Notes: generated by a model not told the origin, from the letters alone. Shown: positions 22,976 through 32,588, numbered from the stretch's first letter. The stretch is 64,000 nucleotides of DNA from an uncultured Clostridia bacterium (GCA_930990065.1 CAKNOA010000008.1:1-64000); one strand, 5' to 3'. Made by a program: numbers and translations.

Positions 22976-24373
22976 ATGACAAAGAAAGTTGTCAAAAAAG
23001 AAGAAGAAACGTATCTCTTCAAAAGAGAAAACGGGCTTCCTACGCTGAGTGAATCCAAAGAAAAGAAAATGAACGCTTTTTGCGAAGAGTACAAGGCGTT
23101 TTTGGATCATGGCAAAACCGAACGGGAATGTGTGCGTGAGGCGATTCGCCTGGCGGAAAAAGCCGGCTTTGTCCCCTTTGAAGCGGACAAGAAGTACGCA
23201 CCCGGCGACAAGGTTTATGTTTCCAACCGTGGCAAAGCCCTGGTACTGGCTGTCATCGGCGAAGAAGGATGCCGCAATGGTGTCGCGATTGCAGCGGCGC
23301 ATATCGATTCCCCCCGTCTGGATTTAAAGCCCATCCCGCTGTATGAAAGCAACGATATGGCCTTTTTGAAGACGCATTATTATGGCGGTATCAAAAAGTA
23401 TCAGTGGACGGCCATTCCGCTGACTATGCACGGTACGGTTGTTTGCAAAGACGGCCGGGTGGTGAACCTGTGCGTTGGCGAAAAAGAAGGGGACGAACAG
23501 TTCTGCGTGACGGACCTGCTGCCCCATCTTTCGCAGGAACAGTCCGCGAAAACGCTGGGTAAGGCCATCGAAGCCGAAAACATGAACATCCTCTGCGGCA
23601 GCAGCCCGATTTCCGGCGAAAAAGGGGAAGAGATGTACAAGCAGAAAGTCATGCAGATTCTGCACGACCGGTATGGCATCTGTGAAGAAGACCTGATGAG
23701 CGCCGAAATCGAATTTGTACCGGCGTTCCACGCGGTGGATATCGGGTTTGACCGCAGCATGATTGGTTCCTATGGCCACGATGACCGCGTGTGCGCGTAC
23801 CCGGCGCTGCAGGCTTTGCTGCACAGCAAAACACCCCGCCGTACCGCCATTGTGGTGCTGGCTGATAAAGAAGAAATCGGCAGCGTAGGGAACACGGGGC
23901 TGGATTCGCAGTTCCTGAACTATTTTGTCGAAGATTTGGCCGACGCCGAAGGGCTTAAAGCGCGCCATGTGCTGTCGAAATCCCAGTGCCTGTCCGCTGA
24001 CGTAACGGCTGCTTTTGATCCCAGCTATGCGTCGGCTTATGATGTGCAGAATGCCTGCCTGATTAACCGCGGTGTGGGTGTAATGAAGTACACCGGTGCC
24101 CGCGGCAAGTCTGGTTCTTCCGAAGCATCGGCTGAATTTACCGCCAAGGTTCGCCAGCTGTTCGACGATAACGATGTGCAGTGGCAGATGGGTGAACTGG
24201 GCCGCGTGGATTTGGGCGGCGGCGGCACGGTGGCGCTGTATGTGGCCGGACTGAATGTGGATGTCATCGATATCGGGGTGCCGGTGCTTTCCATGCACGC
24301 GCCGTTTGAAGTGGTATCGAAGTACGATGTGTACATGACCTATAAGGCTTGCAAGGCGTTCTTTGCCGACTAA
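22976..24373 (+). CDS. M18-family aminopeptidase
   Basis: 465 residues. Zinc-dependent cytosolic aminopeptidase. Ligand regions: AAHIDSPRLDL (first His/Asp), VLADKEEIGSVGNTG with two Glu, GSYGHDDRVCAYP, and VLSMHAPFE near the end. Relatives prefer acidic or leucine N-termini; specificity is not readable. AAGGAGG lies 8 bp before ATG 22976; the longer in-frame extension to 22820 lies inside the transglycosylase gene and is rejected. Last gene of the DUF951-prfA operon. Confidence 0.9.
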   Translation: MTKKVVKKEEETYLFKRENGLPTLSESKEKKMNAFCEEYKAFLDHGKTERECVREAIRLAEKAGFVPFEADKKYAPGDKVYVSNRGKALVLAVIGEEGCRNGVAIAAAHIDSPRLDLKPIPLYESNDMAFLKTHYYGGIKKYQWTAIPLTMHGTVVCKDGRVVNLCVGEKEGDEQFCVTDLLPHLSQEQSAKTLGKAIEAENMNILCGSSPISGEKGEEMYKQKVMQILHDRYGICEEDLMSAEIEFVPAFHAVDIGFDRSMIGSYGHDDRVCAYPALQALLHSKTPRRTAIVVLADKEEIGSVGNTGLDSQFLNYFVEDLADAEGLKARHVLSKSQCLSADVTAAFDPSYASAYDVQNACLINRGVGVMKYTGARGKSGSSEASAEFTAKVRQLFDDNDVQWQMGELGRVDLGGGGTVALYVAGLNVDVIDIGVPVLSMHAPFEVVSKYDVYMTYKACKAFFAD

Positions 24374-24383
24374 TCCAAAATAA

Positions 24384-24418
24384 AAAACGGCAGGGTTTTC
24401 ACCCTGCCGTTTTCTTTT
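24384..24418. terminator. Bidirectional terminator between the M18 peptidase and pyk
   Basis: AAAACGGCAGGGT-TTTC-ACCCTGCCGTTTT with T runs on both sides, between convergent genes. Confidence 0.88.
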
Positions 24419-24442
24419 GCCCATTTTAAGACAAAGAAGACA

Positions 24443-26197
24443 TTATTCCGGTTTGCGTTCCCCGGTATACACAATCCCGCGGCTCGCATCCACCGTCACA
24501 GAAGCACCGTTTTTCAGAATGGTGGTGGCAAATTCGGCCCCGACAATCACCGGCTTATTGAGCGCCAAGCCCACGATCGCGGCGTGGGAATCCAGCCCTT
24601 CGGCTTCGGTGACAATAGCGCTGGCGGCCCGCATTTCGGGGAGCATATTGTTGTTGGTAAACGGAACCACCAGAATGTCACCCTTGTGGAACTTTTTTTT
24701 GACCTGTTCTTCCGTGTGGCATACGCACAGATTGCCCCAGGCGGATTCTTTGGTGATCCCAACGCCCTTTACCTGTACATCGCCGACCATCTGTACTTTC
24801 ATCAGGTTCGTCGTACCGCTCATGCCCAGCGGTACCCCGGCAGTAATGACCACCAAGTCGCCATCATCCACCAAGCCGCTTTCCCGGGCCCGTTCCACCA
24901 TGTGGGTGAAGAGCTCATCGGTAGAGTGCATCTCGTTGACCATCAAAGGCGTGACGCCCCAGCTCAGGTTGGTCTGACGGTACACAGTGGGGTCAGGCGT
25001 GCCGCTGATAATAGGACATTGCGGCCGGTTTTTCGAGATCATGCGGGTGGTATAGCCGGATTTGGAAACCGTGATAATGGCACGGGCTCCCAAATCATGA
25101 GCCGTTGTAACCGTTGCATGGGAAATAGCGGCGGTCACATTGGGATAGGTATCGGCGGTCCGCTTAATGAACAGGGTTTTATAATCGATATCGGCTTCTG
25201 TGCGTTCGGCAATCCGGGCCATGGTGCGCACCGCCTGCACCGGGTATTCCCCAGCGGCCGTTTCGCCCGATAGCATGATCGCGCTGGTCCCGTCATAAAT
25301 GGCGTTGGCCACGTCAGTGGATTCGGCGCGGGTGGGACGGGGGTTATGCATCATGGAATCCAGCATTTGGGTGGCCGTTACCACCTGTTTGCCGGCAGCG
25401 CGGGTTTTGTCGATCAGTTTTTTCTGAATAACAGGGATTTCTTCCAGCGGGATTTCCACACCCAAGTCGCCGCGGGCGACCATGACCCCGTCGGCAGCCT
25501 GCAGAATGGAATCGATGTTTTCCACACCCTCAGCATTTTCAATTTTGGCAATGATGCGAATGTGGTTTCCGCCCAGCCGTTTCAGAAGCGAACGCATTTG
25601 CTGAATGTCATAGGCCGAGCGGGTAAAAGAAGCTGCAACGTAGTCGAACCCCTGCTCGACACCAAAAGCCAAGTCTTCGCTGTCTCGTTCACTGATAAAC
25701 GGAAGCGAAAGCGAAACACCGGGCACATTGATGCCCTTATGAGCCGAAACCGGCCCGCCGTTCACCACCCGGCAGACAATATCAGTTTTTGAACATGTTT
25801 CTACGACCATCTCAATCAGGCCATCATCGATCAAAATACGCGTGCCCGGGGTAACGTCGTCGGGCAGTCCGGCAAAGGTGATACTGGCAATGGTTTCATC
25901 ACCTTCGACTTCACGGGTTGTTAAGGTGAATTTATCGCCCGCCTTCAGGAATACCTTCGGTTCTTTAAATTCTTTCAGGCGGATTTCCGGCCCTTTGGTA
26001 TCCAATAATAGGGCCAGCGGCAACCCCAGTTCTTCCCGGATAGCTTTGACCGCATCCACGCGGCGTTTTTGTTCCGCATGAGTACCATGGGAAAAATTGA
26101 GACGTGCGACATCCATGCCGGACTGAGCCAGCTGACGCAGGACACCTTCCCGGTCAGTGGCAGGGCCCAGTGTGCAGATGATTTTTGTTTTTCTCAT
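24443..26197 (-). CDS. pyk: Pyruvate kinase with C-terminal PEP-utilizer-like domain
   Basis: Converts PEP and ADP to pyruvate and ATP. 584 residues, about 110 longer than minimal pyruvate kinases. Core motifs: KIICTLGPAT, ARLNFSHG, KIENAEG, MVARGDLGVEIPLEEIP and KTRAAGKQVVTATQMLDSM. The extra C-terminus holds EGLDSHAAIVGLALNKPVIVG, like the phosphohistidine domain of PEP synthases, as in Bacillus Pyk. The His is kept, although its use in Pyk is unclear. ATG at 26197; AAAGGAGC upstream. Single gene with its own promoter. Confidence 0.95.
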   Translation of the reverse strand: MRKTKIICTLGPATDREGVLRQLAQSGMDVARLNFSHGTHAEQKRRVDAVKAIREELGLPLALLLDTKGPEIRLKEFKEPKVFLKAGDKFTLTTREVEGDETIASITFAGLPDDVTPGTRILIDDGLIEMVVETCSKTDIVCRVVNGGPVSAHKGINVPGVSLSLPFISERDSEDLAFGVEQGFDYVAASFTRSAYDIQQMRSLLKRLGGNHIRIIAKIENAEGVENIDSILQAADGVMVARGDLGVEIPLEEIPVIQKKLIDKTRAAGKQVVTATQMLDSMMHNPRPTRAESTDVANAIYDGTSAIMLSGETAAGEYPVQAVRTMARIAERTEADIDYKTLFIKRTADTYPNVTAAISHATVTTAHDLGARAIITVSKSGYTTRMISKNRPQCPIISGTPDPTVYRQTNLSWGVTPLMVNEMHSTDELFTHMVERARESGLVDDGDLVVITAGVPLGMSGTTNLMKVQMVGDVQVKGVGITKESAWGNLCVCHTEEQVKKKFHKGDILVVPFTNNNMLPEMRAASAIVTEAEGLDSHAAIVGLALNKPVIVGAEFATTILKNGASVTVDASRGIVYTGERKPE

Positions 26198-26251
26198 TTA
26201 GCAGCAGCTCCTTTAATTTTGCGCAGGAAGCAAAAATATTTTCACAAATCT

Positions 26252-26280
26252 ATCATATCGTTTTTTTTTGTAACTTGCAA
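26252..26280 (-). promoter_or_regulatory. Sigma-A promoter of pyk
   Basis: Minus strand TTGCAA (26275-26280), 17 bp spacer with a run of A, TATGAT (26252-26257); about 55 bp before the pyk ATG. Confidence 0.7.
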
Positions 26281-26476
26281 GGCAAAATCATGAATCGCGC
26301 GTAAAAACCTGTGAATCTCTGCTAGAATCAAGCTATATATATCGATTTTTCGTAAACTTTACAAATTCTATACATATACAGGGGCCAAGCGGGAACAGTT
26401 GAATTTTTACGGGGAACGTACTACAATAAACAGAAAAGACCCGGAAAATCCGTCCGGGGAAAAAGGAGGTTGCCCT

Positions 26477-27292
26477 GTGCCGGGTAAAAAATCAAAAAAT
26501 CGTATTGAACACGGCAAACCCAGTTGGCATGCCGATGAACAAATTAAACGAATTCGCCTTTTGATGGTTCTGGTTTTTGTCCTGCTGGTGACGGTCACTG
26601 GCGTGGGGGTATGGTATGCCTACTCCCAAATTCACGAACTGGCCCAGAATGGTTCGATTTTGGAAACCAGCAAACAGGAAGAAAGCAGCGAAGTGGAAGA
26701 AGAAGCCTTGCCGGTTTACAGCGATGCGTTTTGCCTGAAAATCTGTTCGGTTGACGATCCGCTGGAAGAAGACGAAGCTCCCGAGCTGACCGAGTATGAA
26801 GGCGTGCAGATGGATGAGCGGATTGTGCCGGCCCTGGAAGCTCTGCTGCAAGCAGCCGAAGAAGCCGGGGCCCCCTTGCAGGTAACGGGCGGGTATGTCA
26901 GTTCGGATGAGCAGGACAATTTATACGAACAAGAAGTCAACCGGCTGATAAAGGAAGAAAAACTTTCCCGGGTAATGGCCGAACGGCAAGCGGAGAAAAC
27001 CGTGCCAAAAGGTGGCGGCAGCGAAGGGCAGACGGGTATGACAGTAACGGTTGCTCAGGCTGGTGACTCGAAAACCGATTTTCAAAAAACCGAAGCGTAT
27101 AATTTCCTGGTGCGGTATGCGGCGGATTACGGGTTTGTGTTCCGTTACCCAGAAGGCAGCGAAGTGATCACCAATCACGACTTTGATCCTACCAGTTTGC
27201 GGTATGTGGGAACCAAAAATGCCCAGCGCATGCGGGAAATGTCTATGTGCCTGGAAGAATATGTGAGGTACCGTTCCAACGCACAGGGGTGA
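26477..27292 (+). CDS. Membrane-anchored VanY/D-Ala-D-Ala carboxypeptidase-like protein without zinc ligands
   Basis: 271 residues. One N-terminal membrane segment (about 28-48) and an extracytoplasmic domain with the VanY layout: LQVTGGYVSSDEQ (normally a R-S-G-Y-R-S strand), SEGQTGMTVTV at 182-192 (normally SxHxxGxAxD), YAADYGFVFRYPEG, and DPTSLRYVG at 237-245 (normally EPWHxRYVG). The zinc ligands His184, Asp191 and His240 are replaced by Gly, Thr and Ser, and the catalytic Glu by Asp237. It should not be an active carboxypeptidase; a wall-binding or regulatory role is possible. GTG start at 26477 with AAAAGGAGGT 6 bp before it. Confidence 0.8.
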   Translation: MPGKKSKNRIEHGKPSWHADEQIKRIRLLMVLVFVLLVTVTGVGVWYAYSQIHELAQNGSILETSKQEESSEVEEEALPVYSDAFCLKICSVDDPLEEDEAPELTEYEGVQMDERIVPALEALLQAAEEAGAPLQVTGGYVSSDEQDNLYEQEVNRLIKEEKLSRVMAERQAEKTVPKGGGSEGQTGMTVTVAQAGDSKTDFQKTEAYNFLVRYAADYGFVFRYPEGSEVITNHDFDPTSLRYVGTKNAQRMREMSMCLEEYVRYRSNAQG

Positions 27293-27350
27293 TTTTTGGG
27301 GAAAAGCCGGAAAGTCCGGAAAGAAATTGTGAAAATCATGTTTTTTTGTC

Positions 27351-27379
27351 TTGCATTTCTGACGGGCTTGTGCTATAAT
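27351..27379 (+). promoter_or_regulatory. Promoter of rpmE with extended -10
   Basis: TTGCAT (27351-27356), 17 bp, TATAAT (27374-27379) preceded by TGC, giving an extended -10; 46 bp before the rpmE ATG. Confidence 0.8.
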
Positions 27380-27425
27380 CCATTTGTTAATCTTGCAGTA
27401 CGGCTGAAAGAGGTGACCAGACAAC

Positions 27426-27629
27426 ATGAAAGAAAATCTGCATCCCAAGTACGAGAAGACCACGATTACCTGTGCCTGTGGCAATGTGATCGAAACGGCC
27501 TCCACGAAAAAGGATATTCGCGTGGAAATTTGTTCCAAATGCCATCCGTTCTTCACCGGCAAACAGAAGTTGGTGGATACCAGCGGGCGCGTTGATATGT
27601 TCAAAAAGCGTTACGGCCTTGGCAAATAA
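27426..27629 (+). CDS. rpmE: Ribosomal protein L31 (zinc-binding form)
   Basis: 67 residues. [41 protein letters not shown] and a basic end are standard L31. The CxC and CxxC pairs show the zinc-containing C+ form, which in Bacillus is swapped for a zinc-free paralogue when zinc is scarce. Own promoter and terminator. Confidence 0.96.
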   Translation: MKENLHPKYEKTTITCACGNVIETASTKKDIRVEICSKCHPFFTGKQKLVDTSGRVDMFKKRYGLGK

Positions 27630-27647
27630 TTCACACAGCATAAATAC

Positions 27648-27690
27648 AGGCGGCGCATGTGGGCTAACCAGGCGCCGCCTATATTTTTTT
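27648..27690 (+). terminator. Terminator of rpmE
   Basis: AGGCGGCGC (27648-27656) pairs with GCGCCGCCT (27672-27680), followed by TATATTTTTTT. Confidence 0.85.
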
Positions 27691-27716
27691 CTTCCAAAAA
27701 CGTGGGGGGCGAAAGG

Positions 27717-28352
27717 ATGACGGAATATCGAACGGTAAAAGAATTTGCCAGCGCGGAATTTACGGAAAAGCGCTCCCGTTTTATCGGGTGGTGCCGCCCG
27801 GTTACCACGCAGGAAGAAGCGGTCGCGTTTATCGACGAAATTCGGTCCCGCCACTGGGACGCGACGCACAATGTGTACGCCTACCGGCTGCGGGACGGCC
27901 AAATCCAGCGCTATAATGACGACGGAGAACCTCAGGGTACAGCGGGCATGCCGGTATTGGATGTGCTGCAAAAAAGCAACCTGGTGGATGTCGTGGTGGT
28001 GGCTACCCGGTATTTTGGCGGCATTTTGCTGGGTGGCGGCGGTTTGGTTCGGGCGTATTCCCACACATCTTCCATTGCGGTGAAGGCGGCGGGTATCGTC
28101 TGTATGAAACCTTGCCAGATGCTGACGCTTGCCTGTGATTACAGCCGGTACGGACGGCTGGATTCTTTAATACCCGAATGTGGTGGCCTGATCGACGACA
28201 CGCGGTTTGGTGAACACGTGGAAATCGATTTTCATATGGAACCCGCGCTGGTGCCGCATTTTCAAAAACGTCTGGCCGATGCTTCCAATGGGCAAGTCCA
28301 GGCAGAGGTGACGGGAGAAAAGTATTTTCAGCAGGAAATTCTTCCCGAATAG
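27717..28352 (+). CDS. YigZ/IMPACT family protein
   Basis: 211 residues: UPF0029 domain with EKRSRFIGWCRPV, RHWDATHNVYAYRL, DGEPQGTAGMPVLD and RYFGGILLGGGGLVRAY, then the DUF1949 domain (CDYSRYGRLDSLIPECG). Related to the eukaryotic IMPACT protein that affects translation control; the bacterial role is not established. ATG 27717 with GAAAGG just upstream (short spacing). No promoter seen; partial read-through from rpmE is possible. Confidence 0.9.
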   Translation: MTEYRTVKEFASAEFTEKRSRFIGWCRPVTTQEEAVAFIDEIRSRHWDATHNVYAYRLRDGQIQRYNDDGEPQGTAGMPVLDVLQKSNLVDVVVVATRYFGGILLGGGGLVRAYSHTSSIAVKAAGIVCMKPCQMLTLACDYSRYGRLDSLIPECGGLIDDTRFGEHVEIDFHMEPALVPHFQKRLADASNGQVQAEVTGEKYFQQEILPE

Positions 28353-28478
28353 GAAGAAAAAAAGAAAAAAGAAAAAGGGAAAAACCGATTTTTTGCGTAT
28401 ATTTCTTTATAGAGAGCTTTTTCGCCCATATGGCTTCGGGCTGGTTTTCGATTCCTTTTCACAAAGGGGGTGAGAATC

Positions 28479-30254
28479 GTGCCATTACCGGATTCTTTTT
28501 TGGAAGAGCTCAAGGCTCGCAGTGATATTACCGATATTGTTTCTTCGTATGTACAGCTCAAACGGCGGGGCCGCAATATGGTAGGGCTTTGCCCATTCCA
28601 CCATGAAAAGACCCCTTCCTTTAATTTGTATCCGGAAAACGGGTCATTTTATTGTTTTGGCTGCGGAGCGGGGGGTGACGTGATCACCTTTATCCGCCGC
28701 ATCGAAAACTTGGATTACATGGAGGCCGTCCGTTTTCTCGCGCAGCGGGCCGGCATTCCCGTGCCGGAAGAACGGGTGGACGATGGGATGGCGCGGCTGC
28801 GGACCCGGGTGTTGGAGATTAACCGGGAATCGGCCCGCTTTTTTCACCGGTTTTTGATGGGGGAAGAGGGCAAGGCGGGGCTTGCGTACTTGACAAACCG
28901 CGGGCTTTCCCTGCGCACGATCCGTCATTTTGGGTTGGGCTTTTCACCACCTGGCCGGTTTACCCTTTGCGACCATTTGCGGAAAGCCGGCTATACGGAA
29001 GACGAGATGATCACCGCCAATGTGGCGTTTCGCAGCCGCAGCGGCCGGGCGATGGACCGCTTTCACGACCGGGTCATGTATCCGATTATCGATTTGCGGG
29101 GCAACGTGGTCGCGTTTGGTGGGCGGATTCTCACGGACGAAAAGCCCAAGTACATCAATACCAACGACACCCCCGTGTACCACAAGAGTAACGGGCTGTT
29201 CGCTATGAACTTTGCGAAAAATGCCGAGGCTGGCTACCTGATTTTGGCCGAAGGCTATATGGACGTGATCGCGCTGCACCAAGCGGGCTTCCCCCAGGCC
29301 ATTGCTTCCCTGGGCACATCGCTGACAGCGGAACAGGCGCGGCTGATGAGCCGGTACACCAAAGAAGTGGTGATCTGTTACGATGCCGATGGGGCCGGGC
29401 AAAAGGCTACGGCTCGCGCTATGCCCATTTTGCGGGACGCAGGGCTGCTGGTGCGGGTGCTCACGGTGCCCGACGGCAAAGACCCCGACGAATTTATACG
29501 GTCTCATGGGGAAAAGGGCCCGATCCTGTTTAAAAAACTGCTGGAAACTTGCAGCAACGACGTAGAATACCGGTTGCAGAAGTTAAAAGACCAGCAAAAT
29601 ATTCAAACAGAAAGCGGCCGGGTGCAGTACTTAAACGCGGCGGCGGAAGTACTATCGGAAATTGAAAACCCCATTGAGCGCGACGTATATGCCGGCCGTT
29701 TGGCCGAAGAAACGGGCGTGGAACGCAGCTCGGTTTTGCTGCTGCTGCGGCAGCTCGATCGCAAACGTGTGAAAACCCGGCGCCGGCAGGAACTGCGCCA
29801 GGAGCAACAGGAGCTCAGCGCTGTGAAAGACCGGGTGAACCCGGAAAAGAAAGATCATCTGCGGGCGGCGGCGGCCGAGGAAGGATTGATCGTCTATTTG
29901 TTCGATCACCCGGACGACGCCGGAAAAATTCGCGAGAAAATTCCACCGGAAAAATTCTGCACGGCCTTTAATCGCCGTGTATATGCCAGTTTGCTGGAAA
30001 AGATAGGAACAGGTACCAGTGTATCTTTGTCCGATCTGAGCGAAAGTTTGACGGTGGATGAAATGGCTTCGGTGGCGCATATGTTGGCCCGCCGCCATGA
30101 AGCGCCCCTCACCCGGCGGGATGTGGGCGAACTGATCGGTGTAATTCTGGCCGAAAGCGAAAGCCTGGGCCGGGAAGGCATAAAAAAGGCAACGGACGAA
30201 GAGCTGGCTCTCCAGCTTTTAAAGATCCGGGAACAGAAAAACAGGAGGAACTGA
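28479..30254 (+). CDS. dnaG: DNA primase
   Basis: Makes RNA primers at replication forks. 591 residues: CHC2 zinc domain (C38, H41, C59, C62; LCPFHHEKTPSF, YCFGCGAGGD), RNA polymerase core with TOPRIM (ILAEGYMDVIAL, ICYDADGAGQKA), and a C-terminal helicase-binding domain. GTG 28479 is chosen because AAAGGGGGTGA is 6-8 bp before it and the product begins MPLPDSFLEELKARSDI like other primases; the upstream GTG 28470 overlaps the ribosome site. rpoD starts 4 bp after the stop: the classic macromolecular synthesis operon, without rpsU. Confidence 0.95.
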   Translation: MPLPDSFLEELKARSDITDIVSSYVQLKRRGRNMVGLCPFHHEKTPSFNLYPENGSFYCFGCGAGGDVITFIRRIENLDYMEAVRFLAQRAGIPVPEERVDDGMARLRTRVLEINRESARFFHRFLMGEEGKAGLAYLTNRGLSLRTIRHFGLGFSPPGRFTLCDHLRKAGYTEDEMITANVAFRSRSGRAMDRFHDRVMYPIIDLRGNVVAFGGRILTDEKPKYINTNDTPVYHKSNGLFAMNFAKNAEAGYLILAEGYMDVIALHQAGFPQAIASLGTSLTAEQARLMSRYTKEVVICYDADGAGQKATARAMPILRDAGLLVRVLTVPDGKDPDEFIRSHGEKGPILFKKLLETCSNDVEYRLQKLKDQQNIQTESGRVQYLNAAAEVLSEIENPIERDVYAGRLAEETGVERSSVLLLLRQLDRKRVKTRRRQELRQEQQELSAVKDRVNPEKKDHLRAAAAEEGLIVYLFDHPDDAGKIREKIPPEKFCTAFNRRVYASLLEKIGTGTSVSLSDLSESLTVDEMASVAHMLARRHEAPLTRRDVGELIGVILAESESLGREGIKKATDEELALQLLKIREQKNRRN

Positions 30255-30257
30255 CGC

Positions 30258-31352
30258 ATGGAAGTACAGAATAAAAAGAACGTGGTTCACGATCTGTTGG
30301 AAACCGGGAAATCCAAAGGCTCGCTGACGACAAAAGAAATCAGCGACGCCTTTGGCGATATGGATATAGAACCCGAGCAGTTTGAAAAGCTGTATGATAT
30401 TTTGGAAAGCCAGGGAATCGAAATCGTAGACGATATGGCTGATCTGCAGATTGACGATATCATCCTGGAAGAACCGGAGATCGAACCGGAAGAAATGGAA
30501 AATGCGCTCTCTACCGAGGGCATTGCCATTGACGACCCGGTGAAGGTGTATTTAAAGGAAATCGGCCGGGTGCCGCTGTTGTCGCCGGACGAAGAAATCG
30601 AACTGGCCAAGCGGATTAAAGAAGGGGACGAAGCGGCCAAAAAGCGGCTGTCGGAAGCCAACCTGCGTCTGGTGGTCAGCATTGCCAAACGGTATTTGGG
30701 CAGAGGCATGCAGTTCCTCGATCTGATTCAGGAAGGGAACCTGGGGCTGATCAAGGCGGTGGAAAAATTCGACTATACCAAGGGCTTTAAGTTTTCTACC
30801 TATGCCACGTGGTGGATCCGGCAGGCTATTACCCGCGCCATTGCCGACCAGGCCCGTACCATCCGGATTCCGGTGCACATGGTCGAAACCATCAACAAAG
30901 TAAAGAAGGTATCGAGCCAGCTGTTGCACCAGAATGGCCACGAACCTTCGGCCGAAGATATTGCGTATGTGCTGGACATGCCCGAAGACAAAGTGCGCGA
31001 AATCATGCGGGTGGCCCAGGAACCCGTTTCGCTGGAAACGCCCATTGGCGAAGAAGAAGACAGCCATCTGGGGGATTTTATTCCTGACGATGATGCACCG
31101 GCGCCGCAGGATGCCGCTTCGCACACGCTGCTCAAAGAACAGCTGACGGAAGTGCTCAGCACCCTGACCGACCGGGAAGCCAAAGTGCTCAAACTTCGCT
31201 TTGGCCTGGAGGATGGCCGCAGCCGTACGTTGGAAGAAGTGGGCAAAGAATTCAATGTAACCCGGGAACGCATTCGCCAGATCGAAGCCAAAGCTCTGCG
31301 GAAATTGCGCCATCCCAGCCGCAGCAAGCGCCTGAAAGATTTTCTGGATTAA
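30258..31352 (+). CDS. rpoD: Primary sigma factor (sigma-A)
   Basis: Housekeeping sigma factor, 364 residues. Region 1.1 is short, region 1.2 has [18 protein letters not shown], region 2 has [20 protein letters not shown], and [20 protein letters not shown] for -10 binding and melting. Region 3 has [13 protein letters not shown]; region 4 ([20 protein letters not shown]) binds the -35. This protein is expected to read the TTGACA/TATAAT promoters listed here. ATG 30258 directly follows dnaG. Confidence 0.97.
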   Translation: MEVQNKKNVVHDLLETGKSKGSLTTKEISDAFGDMDIEPEQFEKLYDILESQGIEIVDDMADLQIDDIILEEPEIEPEEMENALSTEGIAIDDPVKVYLKEIGRVPLLSPDEEIELAKRIKEGDEAAKKRLSEANLRLVVSIAKRYLGRGMQFLDLIQEGNLGLIKAVEKFDYTKGFKFSTYATWWIRQAITRAIADQARTIRIPVHMVETINKVKKVSSQLLHQNGHEPSAEDIAYVLDMPEDKVREIMRVAQEPVSLETPIGEEEDSHLGDFIPDDDAPAPQDAASHTLLKEQLTEVLSTLTDREAKVLKLRFGLEDGRSRTLEEVGKEFNVTRERIRQIEAKALRKLRHPSRSKRLKDFLD

Positions 31353-31378
31353 ATCCATGTGGAAAGGAGGAGTTTCTG

Positions 31379-31783
31379 GTGCAAATTACACAGGGAACGG
31401 ATTATGCCGTGCGCATTGTGGATGTATTGGCACGGTCCCAGCAGCGCATGGATGCGGCATCCGTCAGTGAACAAGCACAGGTACCCTCCCGCTTTTGTCT
31501 AAAAATCCTGCGCAGCCTGGTACACAGTGGCATTGTCACATCGTATAAAGGGGCCAAAGGCGGCTATACGCTGGCGCGTCCCGCCGGGATGATTACCCTA
31601 TTAGAAGTGATTGAAGCGGTCGAAGGCCCTTACCGGATCAGCCGGTGCCAGGACAGTCAGTACCAGTGTTGTCACACGTCGTGCCGGTTTCATAAGATTT
31701 ACGCCGAAATCACCGATCTTGTCAGAGAGAAATTGGCGGCCTATACATTTTCGCAGGACGAGCATACGAAACAGGAAGAATAA
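31379..31783 (+). CDS. Second Rrf2-family regulator with Cys cluster
   Basis: 134 residues. QITQGTDYAVRIVDVLA, the recognition helix VPSRFCLKILRSLVHSG and the wing KGAKGGYTLARP identify Rrf2. C90, C97, C98, C102 and H105 (RCQDSQYQCCHTSCRFH) form a possible Fe-S or redox site, with different spacing from the regulator at 4481. The GTG at 31379 has GGAAAGGAGGAG before it. It lies 26 bp after rpoD, so its level probably follows that operon. Target unknown. Confidence 0.88.
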   Translation: MQITQGTDYAVRIVDVLARSQQRMDAASVSEQAQVPSRFCLKILRSLVHSGIVTSYKGAKGGYTLARPAGMITLLEVIEAVEGPYRISRCQDSQYQCCHTSCRFHKIYAEITDLVREKLAAYTFSQDEHTKQEE

Positions 31784-31852
31784 GCGGAACAGCCGCCCGG
31801 CGCCATTTTTATGGTGCGGGCGGTTTTTCAGGGAAAAAAGGAGCGGTTTACC

Positions 31853-32506
31853 ATGTTGGAACGAATGGAGGACTTTTTCGCACGCCGAATCGACGGGTAT
31901 GAGGAACACATGCTGCAAGAGGTGGAAGGCTGTGAAGAAGGGTACCGGCGTATGGCCACGTTGGTACCTGGCCATACCTTAAACCTGCTGGACCTGGGGT
32001 GCGGGACCGGGTTGGAATTGCAGGCAATTTGGGAAAAAAAGCCGGATATTATGGTGTATGCCATCGATTTGTGCCCCCAAATGTTGGAAAAGCTCAAAGA
32101 AAAGTATACGGACAAAAGTATGACCGTGGTGTGCGGCGATTATTTCCGCCATCCTTTTGGGCGCAACCATTTTGACGTAGCCGTGTCATTTGAAAGTTTT
32201 CATCATTTTGCGCCGGTTGAAAAGTTTCGCCTGTACCGCAAAATTTGGGCTTCTTTGCGGAAAGATGGGTTGTTTTTGTTGGCGGATTATATGGTGCGCT
32301 CCTCGGCCGAAGAAGAAAAGCTGCGGAAAGAGGATGCCCGGCTGCGGCAGGAGGAAGGCTGGGGCAAAGAAGACATGCTGCACAGCGATATTCCTCTTAC
32401 GGTCAGCCACGAAAAAGAACTGCTGCGCAAAGCCGGTTTTTGCCATATTACGGAAGTGTGGCATGCGGGGGATACCGTGCTGCTGCAGGCACAAAAGGGC
32501 GAGTAA
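31853..32506 (+). CDS. Class I SAM-dependent methyltransferase
   Basis: 217 residues. Motif I LLDLGCGTGLEL binds SAM; YAIDLCPQMLEKLKEKY (motif post-I), FDVAVSFESFHHF (motif II) and LRKDGLFLLADY (motif III) complete a Rossmann methyltransferase. Substrate unknown. ATG 31853 with AAAAAAGGAG upstream. 69 bp after the Rrf2 gene; the two may form a unit at the end of the dnaG-rpoD operon. Confidence 0.85.
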   Translation: MLERMEDFFARRIDGYEEHMLQEVEGCEEGYRRMATLVPGHTLNLLDLGCGTGLELQAIWEKKPDIMVYAIDLCPQMLEKLKEKYTDKSMTVVCGDYFRHPFGRNHFDVAVSFESFHHFAPVEKFRLYRKIWASLRKDGLFLLADYMVRSSAEEEKLRKEDARLRQEEGWGKEDMLHSDIPLTVSHEKELLRKAGFCHITEVWHAGDTVLLQAQKGE

Positions 32507-32544
32507 AATGTCACACGCCTCCGGGTGTTTGTAAACAGAAAAAG

Positions 32545-32588
32545 AAGAACCCGTTCGCGTTCTCAAGGGCAAATGCGAACGGGTTCTT
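32545..32588 (+). terminator. Terminator-like hairpin after the methyltransferase gene
   Basis: AAGAACCCGTTCGC (32545-32558) pairs perfectly with GCGAACGGGTTCTT (32575-32588) over a 16-base loop; the T run is short (TTCTTTC). Confidence 0.65.
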
